Program-made: the position numbers and the translations under genes
Origin: Schistosoma haematobium
Lineage: Eukaryota; Platyhelminthes; Trematoda; Strigeidida; Schistosomatidae
Direction of reading: 5' to 3'
Assembly (NCBI RefSeq): GCF_000699445.3
Contig: NC_067197.1
Coordinates: forward strand, 10,112,152 to 10,176,151
DNA length: 64,000 nucleotides
The notes under the pieces: generated by a model
Told to the model about the DNA's origin: nothing
Databases searched by the model: none
Seen by the model: the letters and a program-made list of their open reading frames with translations, nothing else
Shown: positions 43,960 to 55,131 of the stretch, one piece after another
Numbering within the stretch: the first letter of the stretch is position 1
How the letters are laid out: each line of letters opens with the position of its first letter

Positions 43960-44360
43960 TCACTTGGTGTTATTTACTTACATCTTCACATTGTTACTTA
44001 CGACTGAGACTGATCAATCTCTTGTTGGCGTATGTTCATCCTATGCGTATTGCCTCGATATTGCCTTGGGTCACAAACTTTATAAGCAAAGATGAATAGT
44101 ATCTGACTGTGGAATCCAGTTTAGATGCATGTTTCGTTCTATTTGGGACTCGTCAGCTGGATGTACCTGCATCTCAGAGTTGATGTTCACTCTGTGACTC
44201 GAACCCATTATCGTTCACTTCAAACACCATCACGTTGTCCACTTAGCTACTGATTCCTGATAGTCACCTGCTTGTGCAATGGAGTGAACGTCCAAATTCA
44301 CTTCGTGTTGTTTACTTGCATCATCCTATTGTTATTTAGGACTGCAATCGATCAGCTTAT
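43960..44360 (+). repeat. Sm-alpha composite SINE, leader plus reverse body
   Basis: A plus leader (TTCACTTGGTGTTATTTACT, CCTCGATATTGCCTTGGGTC) is followed by a reverse body from 44085 (AGCAAAGATGAATAGT): hammerhead, B-box side (GTGACTCGAACCCATTATCG), A-box side, and CACCTGCTTGTGCAATGG. A second plus leader start (CGTGTTGTTTACTTGCATCA) closes the unit. Confidence 0.85.
44114..44162 (-). ncRNA. Sm-alpha hammerhead with 4-nt insert, degenerate
   Basis: Minus strand: ATCCAG, core CTGACGA, GAAA retained. Stem II has one mismatch, stem III is broken (ACATGCAT) and TAAA separates the cleavage triplet (AUC) from CTGGAT. Probably inactive. Confidence 0.7.
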
Positions 44361-44364
44361 ATGT

Positions 44365-44685
44365 GAAGTGAAATTTCAAGATTCATGATCCGAATAAATA
44401 TGGATGAGATAGGGTGAGAGAAATAATAGTGCAATTACAATCCAATCAAATGTTAAATGGAAGACTATAATGTGTAGAAAAATAGTAAAACATAACAAAG
44501 TGAAATGAATGTAAAGTAAATGAATCATGTATCGGGGAGATCAACAATGATGTTAAACGAAAAATAATAGTGATACAAAGATATGTGAATGAGGAAAACA
44601 AAGACAATTATATTTGACTAAGAAAGGTTAAAGTGTTATAATCGATATTTCATTTGAACAGATAGCTCCGATTTCTTCATCGTGA
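44365..44685. other. No recognisable feature
   Basis: AT-rich sequence. Nothing supportable seen. Confidence 0.5.
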
Positions 44686-44689
44686 TTTC

Positions 44690-44990
44690 AACTGTTTCAG
44701 CCGTTTGAAGCATTTTTAGTTCGACAGGCTTTGGCGAAAAAATTACTGAGTCGATATATAATTCGAATCGATTGGTTTGTACTGACACTATGATCAGTTT
44801 GCTCTAATATCACTCTGTTCACTTTCTTCACTAGACCTTTGCTTATCCACGTTAAGTAGTGTTCGCGAGCATGAAAATGTAAATTCTTAGAACTTCCACC
44901 AATATTATTTGTTCCACAAGAGCAGTTCAACTGATGAATACAAACTGAAGTGGTCAGGTCAAATCACTAACCATATTTGTTGTAAACAAT
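44690..44990 (-). pseudogene. Penelope-like GIY-YIG endonuclease fragment
   Basis: The frame at 44697-44930 (77 codons) starts MNCSCGTNNIGGSSKNL, followed by HFHAREHYLTW. This is the CxCGxNxIGxSxxNL...R.H pattern of PLE endonucleases, aligned with the 22874-23263 fragment. The GIY-YIG tyrosine is replaced (NNIGG for NYIGR), so it is dead. The C-terminus breaks after ACRTKNASNG. A third, more distant PLE endonuclease lies at 48120-48500. Confidence 0.8.
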
Positions 44991-44994
44991 CCGA

Positions 44995-45545
44995 AGTCAG
45001 TGTAAATACAAGAATTTCTTGCAAATGTCTTATATTTCAGACAGAAAGGAGTTCTTAGTGTCTGTTTTATAAGTTGTGCTTGATTTAAAATGATGAATCC
45101 CCTCATTGCATCCCATTATTTCCTACTACGATTCATCTATTTCGCCAATGTAAATTATTTTGTAGTATAAGCTTATCTTTTGTACTTTAAGGTTACGAAT
45201 ATATTCAGTATTTTATATTTTAATATTACAGTAGGGGAATGTAAACTGAATTTATCAATGATGATAATTATTTATTAGATACCATTTCGTTTATTTGTTT
45301 ATTCAGGCTAAATGCAGCTGATTAAACACCATTGAAACAAAATGAATATATCTTCTTTTGTGAATATTTTCCTATAAGTTTATACTTATAGTCTATAACT
45401 TACAGAGTGTTAGTGTATCAGTGGCCATGTTATTCGTCAAACAAGTTGTAATTATGTGTGCTACAGTATTTTATTGTTTCCTTTTAAAAACGTGTAATTA
45501 TTTTATTGCTTATTAGGGATCTACTGGACGATTAATAATTGATTT
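44995..45545. other. No recognisable feature
   Basis: AT-rich sequence. Nothing supportable seen. Confidence 0.45.
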
Positions 45546-45562
45546 AACTGATAAACATCTCA

Positions 45563-45974
45563 GCAGTGCGCATCCACGGTCCTGCCCCCCGCGAGATTCG
45601 AAGCCAGAAACTATAAGTCTCGCGTGCGAGTGCTTAAACTCTAGACCACTGAGTCGACATTCAACGGTGTGAATGTCTAGCTTCAACCAATCCATGAAAG
45701 TGAGCCACCGTCCACCATTGTCTTCAGCGAGTTACTACCTCACAGCAGACCTGATTGAACTCAATTGGTCACTGCTTTTCACTAGGACTCCAGGAACTAC
45801 CTTGGTTCGAATCCCGTGGGGCGCGATCGTGGATGCGCGCTGCTGAGGAGTTCCATACTAGGAAGAAATGGCCGTCAAGTGCTTCCAGGTTTTCAATGGT
45901 GATCTAGCTTTAATTGACTCATGTACTTGACTAGTAAATTACTATAATATCCACAACAACCCCTTCTGATAATA
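45563..45974. repeat. Family A foldback SINE with 12-bp target duplication
   Basis: ATAAACATCTCA occurs at 45551-45562 and 45975-45986. The left arm starts abruptly inside the reverse hammerhead (GCAGTGCGCATCCACGG). It covers the tRNA-like part and most of the leader to about 45802 (CTAGGACTCCAGGAACTACC). The right arm resumes at the B box (TTGGTTCGAATCCCGTG), with a hammerhead at about 45838-45886 (core CTGAGGA kept; AGAAGAAAT and stem changes) and tail. The left arm lacks its tail, unlike the other composites. Confidence 0.92.
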
Positions 45975-45989
45975 ATAAACATCTCATTA

Positions 45990-46470
45990 TCATTTCAATT
46001 CTAATTAAAATCACCCAATAACATAAAAATAATTTTACTTGTTTAATATGATGCTTCATTGTATAAGTATTATGTAGATTAAACTATATGATTAGATTCA
46101 GTATGTGAATACTAGTTATTTGTTACATTTATTTAGTTCAGCGAAGAATTCTCTTTTCGGCGAATTCATGTTTTCATACTCTTCTTCCTTTACGAACATC
46201 TGTTTCCTCTTCCATCTTCTCCTAAAACCTTCTCTCCCCAACTTGTTTATTGCTTAAATAATAACTTTCGTCTAAACTAGATTGAATAGTTTCACAGTAT
46301 TTGGGCGCTGAGTTAATGTGAGACATTATTGTATTTGTAAAATCTCAGCGAATGAATTTTGAAGTAAACGAAACGTTGGATTTATCCAACGTTTCTCCTG
46401 GCAATCTGGTTCAAGCTTTTTCAAGGAAATATAATCAAACATCTGAATTATTGAATATAAATAAGTACAT
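45990..46470. other. No recognisable feature
   Basis: AT-rich sequence. The open frame from 46352 begins in unrelated sequence and only its end enters the RTE element. Confidence 0.5.
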
Positions 46471-46477
46471 GGTTCTC

Positions 46478-47690
46478 CGGTTTGCACAGATCAAATTGCG
46501 ACACTGCGGATCATCGTCGAACAATCAGTTGAGTGGAACTCGTCACTATACATCAACTTCATTGATTATTAAAAGGCGTTTGACAGTGTAGATAGGAGAA
46601 CGTTATAGAAACTTCTTCGACACTACGGAGTTTCTGAGAGGATTTTCAACATTATCCGGAACTCATACGACGGACTACAGTGCAAAGTCGTGCATGGATG
46701 ACAGCTAACAGATGCATTCCAAGTAAGGACCGGAGTCAGACAAGGCTATCTACTCTCTCCCTTCCTCTTTCTTCTGGTGGTCGATTGGATTATAAACACC
46801 ACGACATCTGAGAGAAAACACGGAATACAATGGACAACTCAGAACCAATTACACGATTTGGACTTCACAGATAACCAAACCCTCCTATCCCACAAACACA
46901 AACAAATGCAGATTAAGACAGTCAGTGTAGCACCAGTCTCTGAATCAGTAGGCCTCAACATACACAAGGTGAAAACCAAGGTCCTCAAACACAACACAGA
47001 GAACACCAATCCAATCACACTTGATGGAGAAACTCTGGAAGATGTAGAATCCTTCACATACCTGGGAAGCATCATCGATGAACAAGGAGGATCAGATTTA
47101 GACGTGAAAGCGAGGATTGGCAAAGCGAAGGTCGCATTCCTACAATTGAAGAACATATGGAACTCAAAACAACTGTCTGCCAACCAATATCAAAGTCACA
47201 ATCTTCAATACCAACGCCAAGGCAGTTCAACTGTATGTAGCTGGAACTTGAAGAACTACTACAACCATCATTAAGAAGGTACAATTATTTATAAACAGTT
47301 GTCTACGCAAGATACTCAACATCCATTGGCCGGATACCATCAGCAACAGCCTTCTCTACGAGAGAACAAAGCAGCTTCCAGCTGAAGAGGAAATTAGGAA
47401 AAGACGGTGGAAATGGATAAGACATACATTACGCAAATCACCAAACTGAATCACGAGGCAAGCCTCAACTTGGAATCGTGAAGGGAAGTGGAAAAGAGGA
47501 AGGCCAAGGAACACATTATGTCGGTAAATAGAAGCAAGTATGAAGAGGATGAATAAGAACTGGAAGGAGCTGGAAAGGATTTCCCAGGACAGGGTTGTAT
47601 GGAGAACGCTGATGAGCGGCCTACGCTCCTTCTTGAGGAGTAACAGGCGTAAGGAAGTAAGTAAGTAAGTAACTAAGTAAGTCCTCCAGT
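46478..47690 (+). pseudogene. RTE-like non-LTR retrotransposon, RT to 3' tail, dead copy 1
   Basis: RT motif A region (LYINFIDY-stop-KAFDSVDRR) near 46550-46590, then VRTGVRQGYLLSPFLFLLVVDWI near 46730-46790. The catalytic motif reads DFTDN (46857-46880) instead of a YADD-type pair, so it is inactive. Next are VGLNIHKVKTKVLKH and ESFTYLGSIIDEQGGSD, a frameshift near 47190, the endonuclease-less C-terminal region, and a TAAG/GTAA tail at 47655-47690. ORF2 of such elements reverse-transcribes its own RNA at the target. The part from about 46704 to 47660 is almost identical to 55551-56497. Confidence 0.9.
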
Positions 47691-47694
47691 TTAC

Positions 47695-48110
47695 TGTATA
47701 CCGAATAAGTCATTCAATCAACGTTAACAATGTTTAAAGTAGGTATTTACATTAGTGTGCTTGAGACATGTGTTGTGAAAATGAAAAGTGTTAAGATAAC
47801 ATATTGTGTGTATACGTAAGTGATAAGAAATTTCATTCACTATATATTGTCTTCGGTCGGTGAATATTAAGAAAAGCATATAATTTTTAAATATATGAGA
47901 TCACAGCATGCATTAAATGAAGATAAATAAAAAAGATAAGTAAACACGATAGAAGAATGAATTCAGAGAGGAAGAATTTGTAATTGAAAGTTTGTGTTAT
48001 TTTAATGTTCCAGTCAATTGTTTAACATATTCAGATAAGATAACTGATTTGAACAGTTGAAAGTAATATCTGTTAATTAGTTTAATACAACATAGATAGG
48101 ATGGAATAAG
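47695..48110. other. No recognisable feature
   Basis: AT-rich sequence. Nothing supportable seen. Confidence 0.5.
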
Positions 48111-48119
48111 GAGTTCAGG

Positions 48120-49350
48120 TTTACTTATTAACTATTAGTTGCCATGGGACAGCTAGTTGTATTCCATCTCTCTTATTAATACTGTTTGGATTAGCCCATA
48201 TATCTAGGGCTTCAGCTATTAGTCTCTCTGTAAGAATTAAAGCATTTTTGAAGGATTCTTGTGCCATTGAAATCAGTTGTATGACCCGATTCTATCGAGT
48301 GTAATGCTATCACTCATTTGTTCTCGAGTTTTCTTACCTCAGCTGAAGATTTAGGAATGTGCTTTAAGCATAATTTGTGTTCCTTTACCTTCACATCCAG
48401 TTACCTTAATGTTTCACCCATATACGTTGCATTACAGTCACTACATTTGATTTTATAAACACAGTTTTGTTGTTCTTCCTTGTGTATTGGATCTTTGATT
48501 CTTACTAGTTCTGATCTTAAAGTATTGTTTGTTCGAAAGAATACTCTTATATTTTGAAGAGTTAGAATCCTTCTGATCTCTGTGTTAATCCATTCTTTTT
48601 GCTTAACTCTTTTTTTGACAATATCATTTTATTCTTCATTCTTAATTATTCTTCTAATAAAATCCTTCGGATAATTATTCATCATTAGAGTGGATATAAT
48701 TAAATTCATTTCCATTTCTATATCATTTAGTTCAATGACAAGTTTTTTAATTCTGGTGATTAAATTTTTGGCTACTGTTACTTTGGTAGAGTGTAGATGC
48801 GCTGAATTCAAATCTAGAAATTTTCCTGAATATGTCGGCTTTCGGAAAATACAGATTTTTAAACAATCATTACACTTCCTTTTAACTAAACAATCTAGAA
48901 ACGGTAATTTGCTTTCAAGAGATTCCAACTCCTTAGTGAACTTGATTTTGTCGTAAATGTTGTTGACACGTTTAAATAGTTCGTCTAAACCATCTCGTTT
49001 TATAATGACAAAAGTGTCATACACGTATGTTAACCGAATTTTCGGTGAAATGGAACAAATTGAGATAGCACTTGTTCCCAATGAATGCATGAATAAGTTA
49101 GCAACAATTAGAGAAACCGGTGATCCCATAGTAACACCTTCTGTTTGTCTGTACAAATCTCCTCGAAAACTGAAAACAGATTAATGTAAAGATAGATTCA
49201 ACGCTTTAATAATGTCTGAGGAATGTAGAGGACAGCATTGTTTAAGTTCAGTGTCAGGATCTAAAAGATTATATATAATATCTAAAGCTTTACTAACAGT
49301 AACATTAGTGAACAATGAGAAAACATCAAAAATTGCTGTTACTTATGTTG
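48120..49350 (-). pseudogene. Penelope-like element, RT and GIY-YIG endonuclease, broken
   Basis: Read right to left. RT motif A is FDVFSLFTNV near 49290-49325. After in-frame breaks, the frame 48629-49156 has TEGVTMGSPVSLIVANLFM (motif B), YVYDTFVI (motif C; residues 44-48, where YVDDT is expected, so a catalytic aspartate is lost) and SKLPFLDCLV. Downstream 48200-48480 has the endonuclease remnant CVYKIKCSDCNATYMGETLR and KEHKLCL, with several stops. Gene order RT then GIY-YIG is that of Penelope-like elements. It is a relic. The SINE at 49397 lies just upstream of motif A. Confidence 0.9.
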
Positions 49351-49396
49351 GGACTGCTTCCGAGAACTAGCAAGGTGCCTTTTCATATCATATAAT

Positions 49397-49800
49397 TACC
49401 ATGTGCTCACTAGTAACTAGCTTCGTGAGGGAATTCTCGGAGTTCTAGTGAGAAACCGTGATCAGTGGAGCTAATCCGTGTCGGGTAGTGACAGGTATCT
49501 ACCTCAGTATAATGGAAGATGGTCGCTCAATTTCTTTGCGGATTGACTGAGGTTAAACATTAAAACCGTTAGATGCCGACTCAGTGGTCTAGTAGGTTAA
49601 GCGTTGGCGCCCGAAAGTGAACGTCCTGGGTACGAATCCCGCAGGTGGGATCGCGGATGTGCACTACTGAGAAATCCCGCAATACGATGAAACAGCCCTT
49701 CAGTGCTTCCAGTTTTTCAATGATGGTCTAACATTGATCGGTTCATGATCTTAATCAAAAACTTAATAATCTCCACAACCGTATACTGATAAATATCCAA
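49397..49800 (+). repeat. Family B SINE, full-length unit
   Basis: The cleanest simple copy of family B. It has leader CATGTGCTCACTAGTAACTA, CGTGAGGGAATTCTCGG and GTCGGGTAGTGACAGG, tRNA-like part (CCGACTCAGTGGTCTAGTAG, B box GGGTACGAATCCC), and hammerhead at about 49659-49707 (CACTACTGAGAAATCC, CGATGAAACAG; degenerate). The tail is GGTCTAACATTGATCGGTTC and AATAATCTCCACAACCGTAT. No reverse arm is present. Confidence 0.88.
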
Positions 49801-49804
49801 TAGT

Positions 49805-50490
49805 TTTTATTTGTGAAAATCATACATAATTTGAACATTTTGACATTTGATTCTGATTTATATAAATCGTGTTTATTCATGCAAAGTAATGCATAATCAT
49901 TGTTTGACCTAATATCAAAATAAGATCTAACTATATCTTAGATAATAAGCAAAAATAGAATAAAGAAATTTGAAAAGTTTAAACTTTTCATTTGGAAATC
50001 ATTTTATCATTTACAGAAATAGTAGGTCATCTTGATCTTCATTTTCTTTTCTTCTTTTATATCAAATAATGTACCTTGAATTAATCGAAAAATCATAAAC
50101 GAAGGGATAGTTATTAGTAACGGTAAGATACAAACACTATTTAGCCTTGGATATCTAATACAAAGACTATGAAACCAGGTTGAATGTATTTCTCGTTTTA
50201 AATCAACTGAAATTCGTTAATCTCTAGTTATCCAAATATGTAAATGTCTCTTATGCACTTAACTTTAATATACTGAAATGTAATGGTGTTAAGAATTGGA
50301 GCTATTCATTTACATTGATTTCTAACACAACAAACATATTGTCATACTTCAGTTGATTATCAGTACTATCCTGACGTGAATATGTTATGTAGTCACCAAA
50401 GGAAAAAATCTTCATCGTTTATTTACTTCGAAGAATTGGCTTACATTAAGTCACGATTAAATCATCTATTAGGATTTAACAAAAAATATG
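49805..50490. other. No recognisable feature
   Basis: AT-rich sequence. A weak echo of repeat R4 (GAAGAATTGGCTTACATTAA) lies at 50432-50460. Confidence 0.45.
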
Positions 50491-50496
50491 ATTACT

Positions 50497-50815
50497 AGCA
50501 TAGGGGTTGTGGAGATTACTAGGTTTTGATTGAGATCATGAACCGATTGATGTTAGACCACCTTTGGAAACCTGGAAGCACTGAACAGCCTTTCCGTCTT
50601 AGTAAGGGACTCCTCAGAAGCGTGCATCCACGATCCTGCACACAGGATTTGCACGTAAGGCCAAATGTCCTGGGTGCGGAATCGTGGATAAGCAGTGTTG
50701 AGGAGTCCCATACTAAGACGAAACGGCTGTCCAGTGCTTCTAGGTTTTCAGTGGTGGTCTAATGTTGATCGATTGATGATCTCAAAAATCCAACAATCTC
50801 CACAACCTCAAACTG
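50497..50815. repeat. Family B foldback SINE
   Basis: The minus arm 50497-50665 has tail (TAGGGGTTGTGGAGATTACT), hammerhead (CTCCTCAGAAGCGTGCATCC) and a short tRNA-like stub. The plus arm from about 50672 has the hammerhead at about 50692-50740 (core TTGAGGA, GACGAAACGG) and tail (GGTCTAATGTTGATCGATTG). The tRNA-like region is nearly lost at the centre. Confidence 0.88.
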
Positions 50816-51103
50816 ATAGTATAACTATTATTCATTTATCAAAATGATTAAACAATTTAAATTCTCTCCAACTCTTCATACTGATTTATGATTAAATGTA
50901 AAATACTAATAGTGAATTGTATATGTTTGTTTAATTTATATTGAAAGCTTTTATTTCAATGAAGATCTACATGTTTAAAACGAAGATGCTTACTAATTAA
51001 TATTATGATAGTTAATTGATACATGAACTGCAAAATATCGGTAAATTTTTTAGTGAGGAACGGATTTCACTACAGTTAGATCGGATAAATGATCATTAAC
51101 GAA

Positions 51104-51452
51104 TGATTACTATTGAAATATACATGTCACCAATCCTCATATACAAATATCGACTTCAGCTCAGACAGACGATCAGAGAAACGAAGTGAGACGAAATAAT
51201 GTGCGGTGGAGAATGAGTGAGTAAGCCAACTCAGTTAATTCAACTGTTAATCATCATTTATAGTGAAATAATAATAAGCTACAGACACGTGATGAATAGA
51301 ATTAGAAGTATACACATATACGCTCGTATAAAAACAAGGTTGATAAGCAAATAATTCACAAGGCTAAAATGTGACTCAAGAAGAATGAATAAATTGGCTT
51401 GTCGCGAAGTTAGAATAAGCTATTTGGGCTTAACATAGCAACCAACACTACA
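51104..51452 (-). mobile_element. LTR-like repeat L, copy 2, uninterrupted
   Basis: Shares GTGGAGAATGAGTGAGT, GTGATGAATAGAATTAGAAG, TTAGAATAAGCTATTTGGGC and the end ACCAACACTACA with 32089-32742. It has no SINE insert and so serves as the empty reference. No target duplication identified. Confidence 0.7.
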
Positions 51453-51769
51453 AACTCATGACCTTGTAATCAATGATTAATATTTTTAATAGACCATATA
51501 CCTTTCGTTATAGTCAATACAATTAGTTTTATTAAAAGAATTATATAACATTGAAATTAGTTACAATATACATCAAATTATTCAATGTATAGATTATTTA
51601 AATGACATTCATCTCTTTTGTGTTTCGGCTTTATGTAATAGTTTATTATTGAATTAAATCAATTCTACCATTTTTTCGTTTAAACGAAAAATATACCAAT
51701 TTCGAAATATCATGGTTATTAAATAACTCTCAAATGTTTAAAAGGATATATCCCAAATATCGCTATGCA

Positions 51770-52495
51770 TCACAGGGGTATGTAGGTCCCAATATACACA
51801 AAGGGAAAAGCAAGATTCTCCGATACAACACAACATGTACCAATTCAATCACAATTGACGGAGAAGATTTGGAAGATGTAAAAAGCTTTACATATTTGGG
51901 CAGCATCATTGATGAACACAGTGGATCTGATGCAGATATGAAGGCGTGGATCGGCAAAGCAAGAGCAGCACATCTACAAATGAAGAACATCTGGAACTCA
52001 AAACAACTCTCAATCAACACCAAAGTCACAATTTTCAATACAAATGTCAACACAGTTCCACTTTATGGGGTGGAAATCTGGAGAACTACGAAAGCCATCA
52101 TCCAGAACATACAAGTGTTCCTCGACAGTTGTCTATGCAAAATACTTCGGATCCGTTGGTCAGACACTATCAGTGACAACCTACTATGGGAGAGAACGAA
52201 CTAGATGCTAGTGGAGGAAGAAATGAAGAAGAAGTGTTGGAAGTGGATAAGACACACATTGAGGAAAACACACAACTGTGTCACAAGTTAGGCCCTCACT
52301 TAGAATGCTCAAATCCAAAGTAGAAAATGAAGACCAAAGAACACATTACGCCGAAAAATGGAGATAGACATGAGAAGACTGAACAAGAATTAGATGGAAC
52401 TATGAAGGAAGGCTCAAGACAGATTGGGTTGGAGAATGCTGGTCGGCAACCTATGCTGCATTAGGAGTAACAGGCGTAAGTAAGTAAGTAAGTAA
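51770..52495 (+). pseudogene. RTE-like ORF2 C-terminal half with tail, third lineage
   Basis: The frame 51734-52204 encodes VGPNIHKGKSKILRYN, FTYLGSIIDEHSGSDADM, QMKNIWNSKQLSINTK, IWRTTKAIIQN and SDTISDNLLWERTN. It continues with stops to the GTAAGTAAGTAAG tail at about 52479-52495. It is distinct in sequence from the 46478/55551 pair but the same family layout. RT catalytic core absent (5'-truncated). Confidence 0.88.
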
Positions 52496-52569
52496 TGACA
52501 GGGGTATAACAGAATATGTATTTGAATTAATAACTAACTGAAATAGATTATATATATATGTTTATTCTG

Positions 52570-52860
52570 TTGACAGTACAACTGTAATGAACGCGAACAC
52601 AGGTAGGGATAATCGAATGTATTTGAATATAAAATTACAGAATTTCTTAGTAAAATCTGAGAATTATACATTAAATACTTCATGTGCAAAGTGTCAATCA
52701 ATTGTCTTAGATATTGTTGTTCTTTCGTTTCCACTTTTTTCTTTTCTTTGATCTTAACGTTCTGCCTCCAAAGATTTCACTTTCGATTGATGATACATAC
52801 TACTTATATCTGTTGACATTAATGGTATACACCTCACAACTACCATATTTAAATCAAATA
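52570..52860 (+). repeat. Unclassified dispersed repeat P, copy 2
   Basis: See the match with 39945-40305: GATAATCGAATGTATTTGAA, AAAATTACAGAATTTCTTAG, TTTGATCTTAACGTTCTGCC, GATGATACATACTACTTATA. Confidence 0.6.
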
Positions 52861-52864
52861 ACAA

Positions 52865-53910
52865 TAACTTAGATATTTTATGTTAAAATGCGTATTTATT
52901 AGGAATAACTAATATGGTAAAAAAGTGATTAGTTTGAGTGCGTGCTTTTATAATGATTAAAATTCGTGAAGTATAGTTAAGATTTGTGAATAGAATAATG
53001 TAATAAACAAAATATCATACTGATTCAAACATACACGGTGCCTAGGGAGCTAGAAACATAGACAGGTTAGCCCTCAGATCCTATGTGGTTATGATCAGTC
53101 ATATTATTAGGCTAGAAATTATAATCAGATGATATAAGGAGAAATAGTTATTTACTTTAGGACGATTTTTAGCAGCACATTTATGTGAAAAGTATTCTCA
53201 ACATTTGGAATAATTAATCCCTTTAGTAAACTTAAACTGATAGATAAAATACAAAATTTATCGAAAGTGAGTGATTCATTAGCACATGTGTATTCAGACA
53301 GAAGTTGAAGAAGGCAAGATCATGATTTTTAGCCTATTGTGATATTTCTCAAGATACATATAAACTCATATTTTGAATTCATAATGCATCCACATTTCAC
53401 TGTCAAGTCTTGAGAGGTCAAGGTTAAATACTGTAACAGAGATTCTAGAATACGGGTAAAGATTTTAGAATTATATATTGAGTTTAGATTAAAATGTTCT
53501 TACATCCAATTCACCTTGATAGCATAGATGAAAAAATCATCATTATATCTCTTAAGTACTTTTGAACAGCTGTAACGAATGCTGGATAAAAGTGACTGGT
53601 CAACAGATGTTTCCCGAAGGATTTTAACGATGATATCAAACTTATTATCTGTATAATGAGGTGTATTCTGAACACATGTGATATTTCATTAATTGTCTGT
53701 AAACATCCATGTGGAAATGAGTTTTCCGTATTCTTATATCTGCGTTGTGTAAATTACAACAGTTACAACAAAGAGATTAGGAATAAACTGATAACATTAA
53801 AACTTATTAAAATAATTAGATAAGAATTATAAGGGTTAGATGAAATAACCGATAATTGTTCAAAACCATGCTTATTCTGCTTCGGAATTTAAAACACTTA
53901 TTATACTATC
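52865..53910. other. No recognisable gene or repeat
   Basis: 1 kb of AT-rich sequence. Nothing supportable seen. Confidence 0.55.
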
Positions 53911-53914
53911 AGAA

Positions 53915-54375
53915 GGGATCACTTGACTCATGATCTCAACTAATAAAATCACTATAATACCCACAAAACCCCTTCTGAAACTAACCAACATATGCTCACT
54001 AGTGACTGACTTCAAGAGGTATTTCCTAGAGTTCTAGTGAGAAGTAGTAACCAGTCGAGTTCAACCGGGTCTGTTGTGAGATATTAACTCATTTTAAGAC
54101 AATGGTGGACGTGTCGCTCAACTTCGTGGATTAGTTGAACCTAGAAATTAACACCGTTAGATGCCAGCTCAGTGGTTTAGAGGTTGGGCGTTCACGCACG
54201 AGACCGATAGTTTCTGTGTTCGAATCTCACGAGGTAGGATCGTGGATGTACACTGTTGAGGAGTCCTACACTAAGACGAAACGGCCGTCCAGTGCTTCCA
54301 GGTTTCCAGTAATGGTCTAACATCAATCGATTCATGATCTCGAACAAAAACATAATAATCTTCACAACCCCATAC
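53915..54375 (+). repeat. SINE with family A start and family B tail
   Basis: A plus family A tail (ATCACTTGACTCATGATCTC, ACCCACAAAACCCCTTCTGA) runs into the A-type leader (CATATGCTCACTAGTGACTG), tRNA-like part (GCCAGCTCAGTGGTTTAGAG, B box GTGTTCGAATCTC) and hammerhead at about 54255-54302 (core TTGAGGA; stem II partly kept). It ends with a B-type tail (GGTCTAACATCAATCGATTC, AATAATCTTCACAACCCCAT). The mixture indicates template switching or recombination between subfamilies. Confidence 0.88.
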
Positions 54376-54596
54376 TGAAAATTCAAAGAAAATTAAACTG
54401 AATAAATAGTATACTTAGTTATAAAAACGGAATGATATACTGAATACATATTACACTGAATTGATAAATAATCTTGAGTTTCATTCTGCCTTTAAAATTA
54501 ATCAAGTAAAATGTAAGTTCAAACTTATGTTATTAAAGTTCAATCCTATCTAATGTATCATTAAAGAGATTTTGGACAATTTAATTGAATCTTACT

Positions 54597-55131
54597 AGTA
54601 TGGGGTTGTGGAGATTATTACGTTTTTGGTTGAGATCATGAACCGATTGATGTTAGACCACCATCTTTGGAAACCTGGAAGCGCTGGACGGCCATTTCGT
54701 CCTATTGTGGGACTCCGCGGCAGTGCGCATCCACGACCCCGCTCTCAGGATTCGAACCCAGAGCCTTCGATCTCGCGCACAAACCCTAGTATTCAACATG
54801 TGCTCACTAGTGACTAGCTTCGTGAGGGAATTCTCGGAGTTCTAGTGAGAAGCCGTGATCAGTGGAGCTAATCCGTGTCGGGTAGTGACAGGTATCTACC
54901 TCAGTACAATGGAAGTTGGTCGCGCAATTTCGTGGATTGGTTGATGTTAGACAATATCATCATCGGATGCCCGCTCAGTGGTCCAGTTGGTTAGGCGTTC
55001 GCGCGCGAGGCCGAATGCTCTGGGCTCGAATCCTGAGGGCGGGGTCGTGGATGCGCACTGCCGAGGAGTCCCACAATAGGACGAAACGGCCTAAAGATTG
55101 TGGTCTAACATCAATCGGTTCATGATCTCAA
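54597..55131. repeat. Family B foldback SINE with 16-bp target duplication
   Basis: TTAATTGAATCTTACT occurs at 54581-54596 and 55132-55147, exact. The left arm is a reverse tail (AGTATGGGGTTGTGGAGATT), hammerhead and tRNA-like part to about 54790. The right arm is the plus leader (CATGTGCTCACTAGTGACTA), tRNA-like part (CCCGCTCAGTGGTCCAGTTG, box GGGCTCGAATCC), hammerhead at about 55038-55094 (core CCGAGGA, stem III side deleted) and tail without its last bases. The best-bounded example of the composite structure. Confidence 0.95.
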
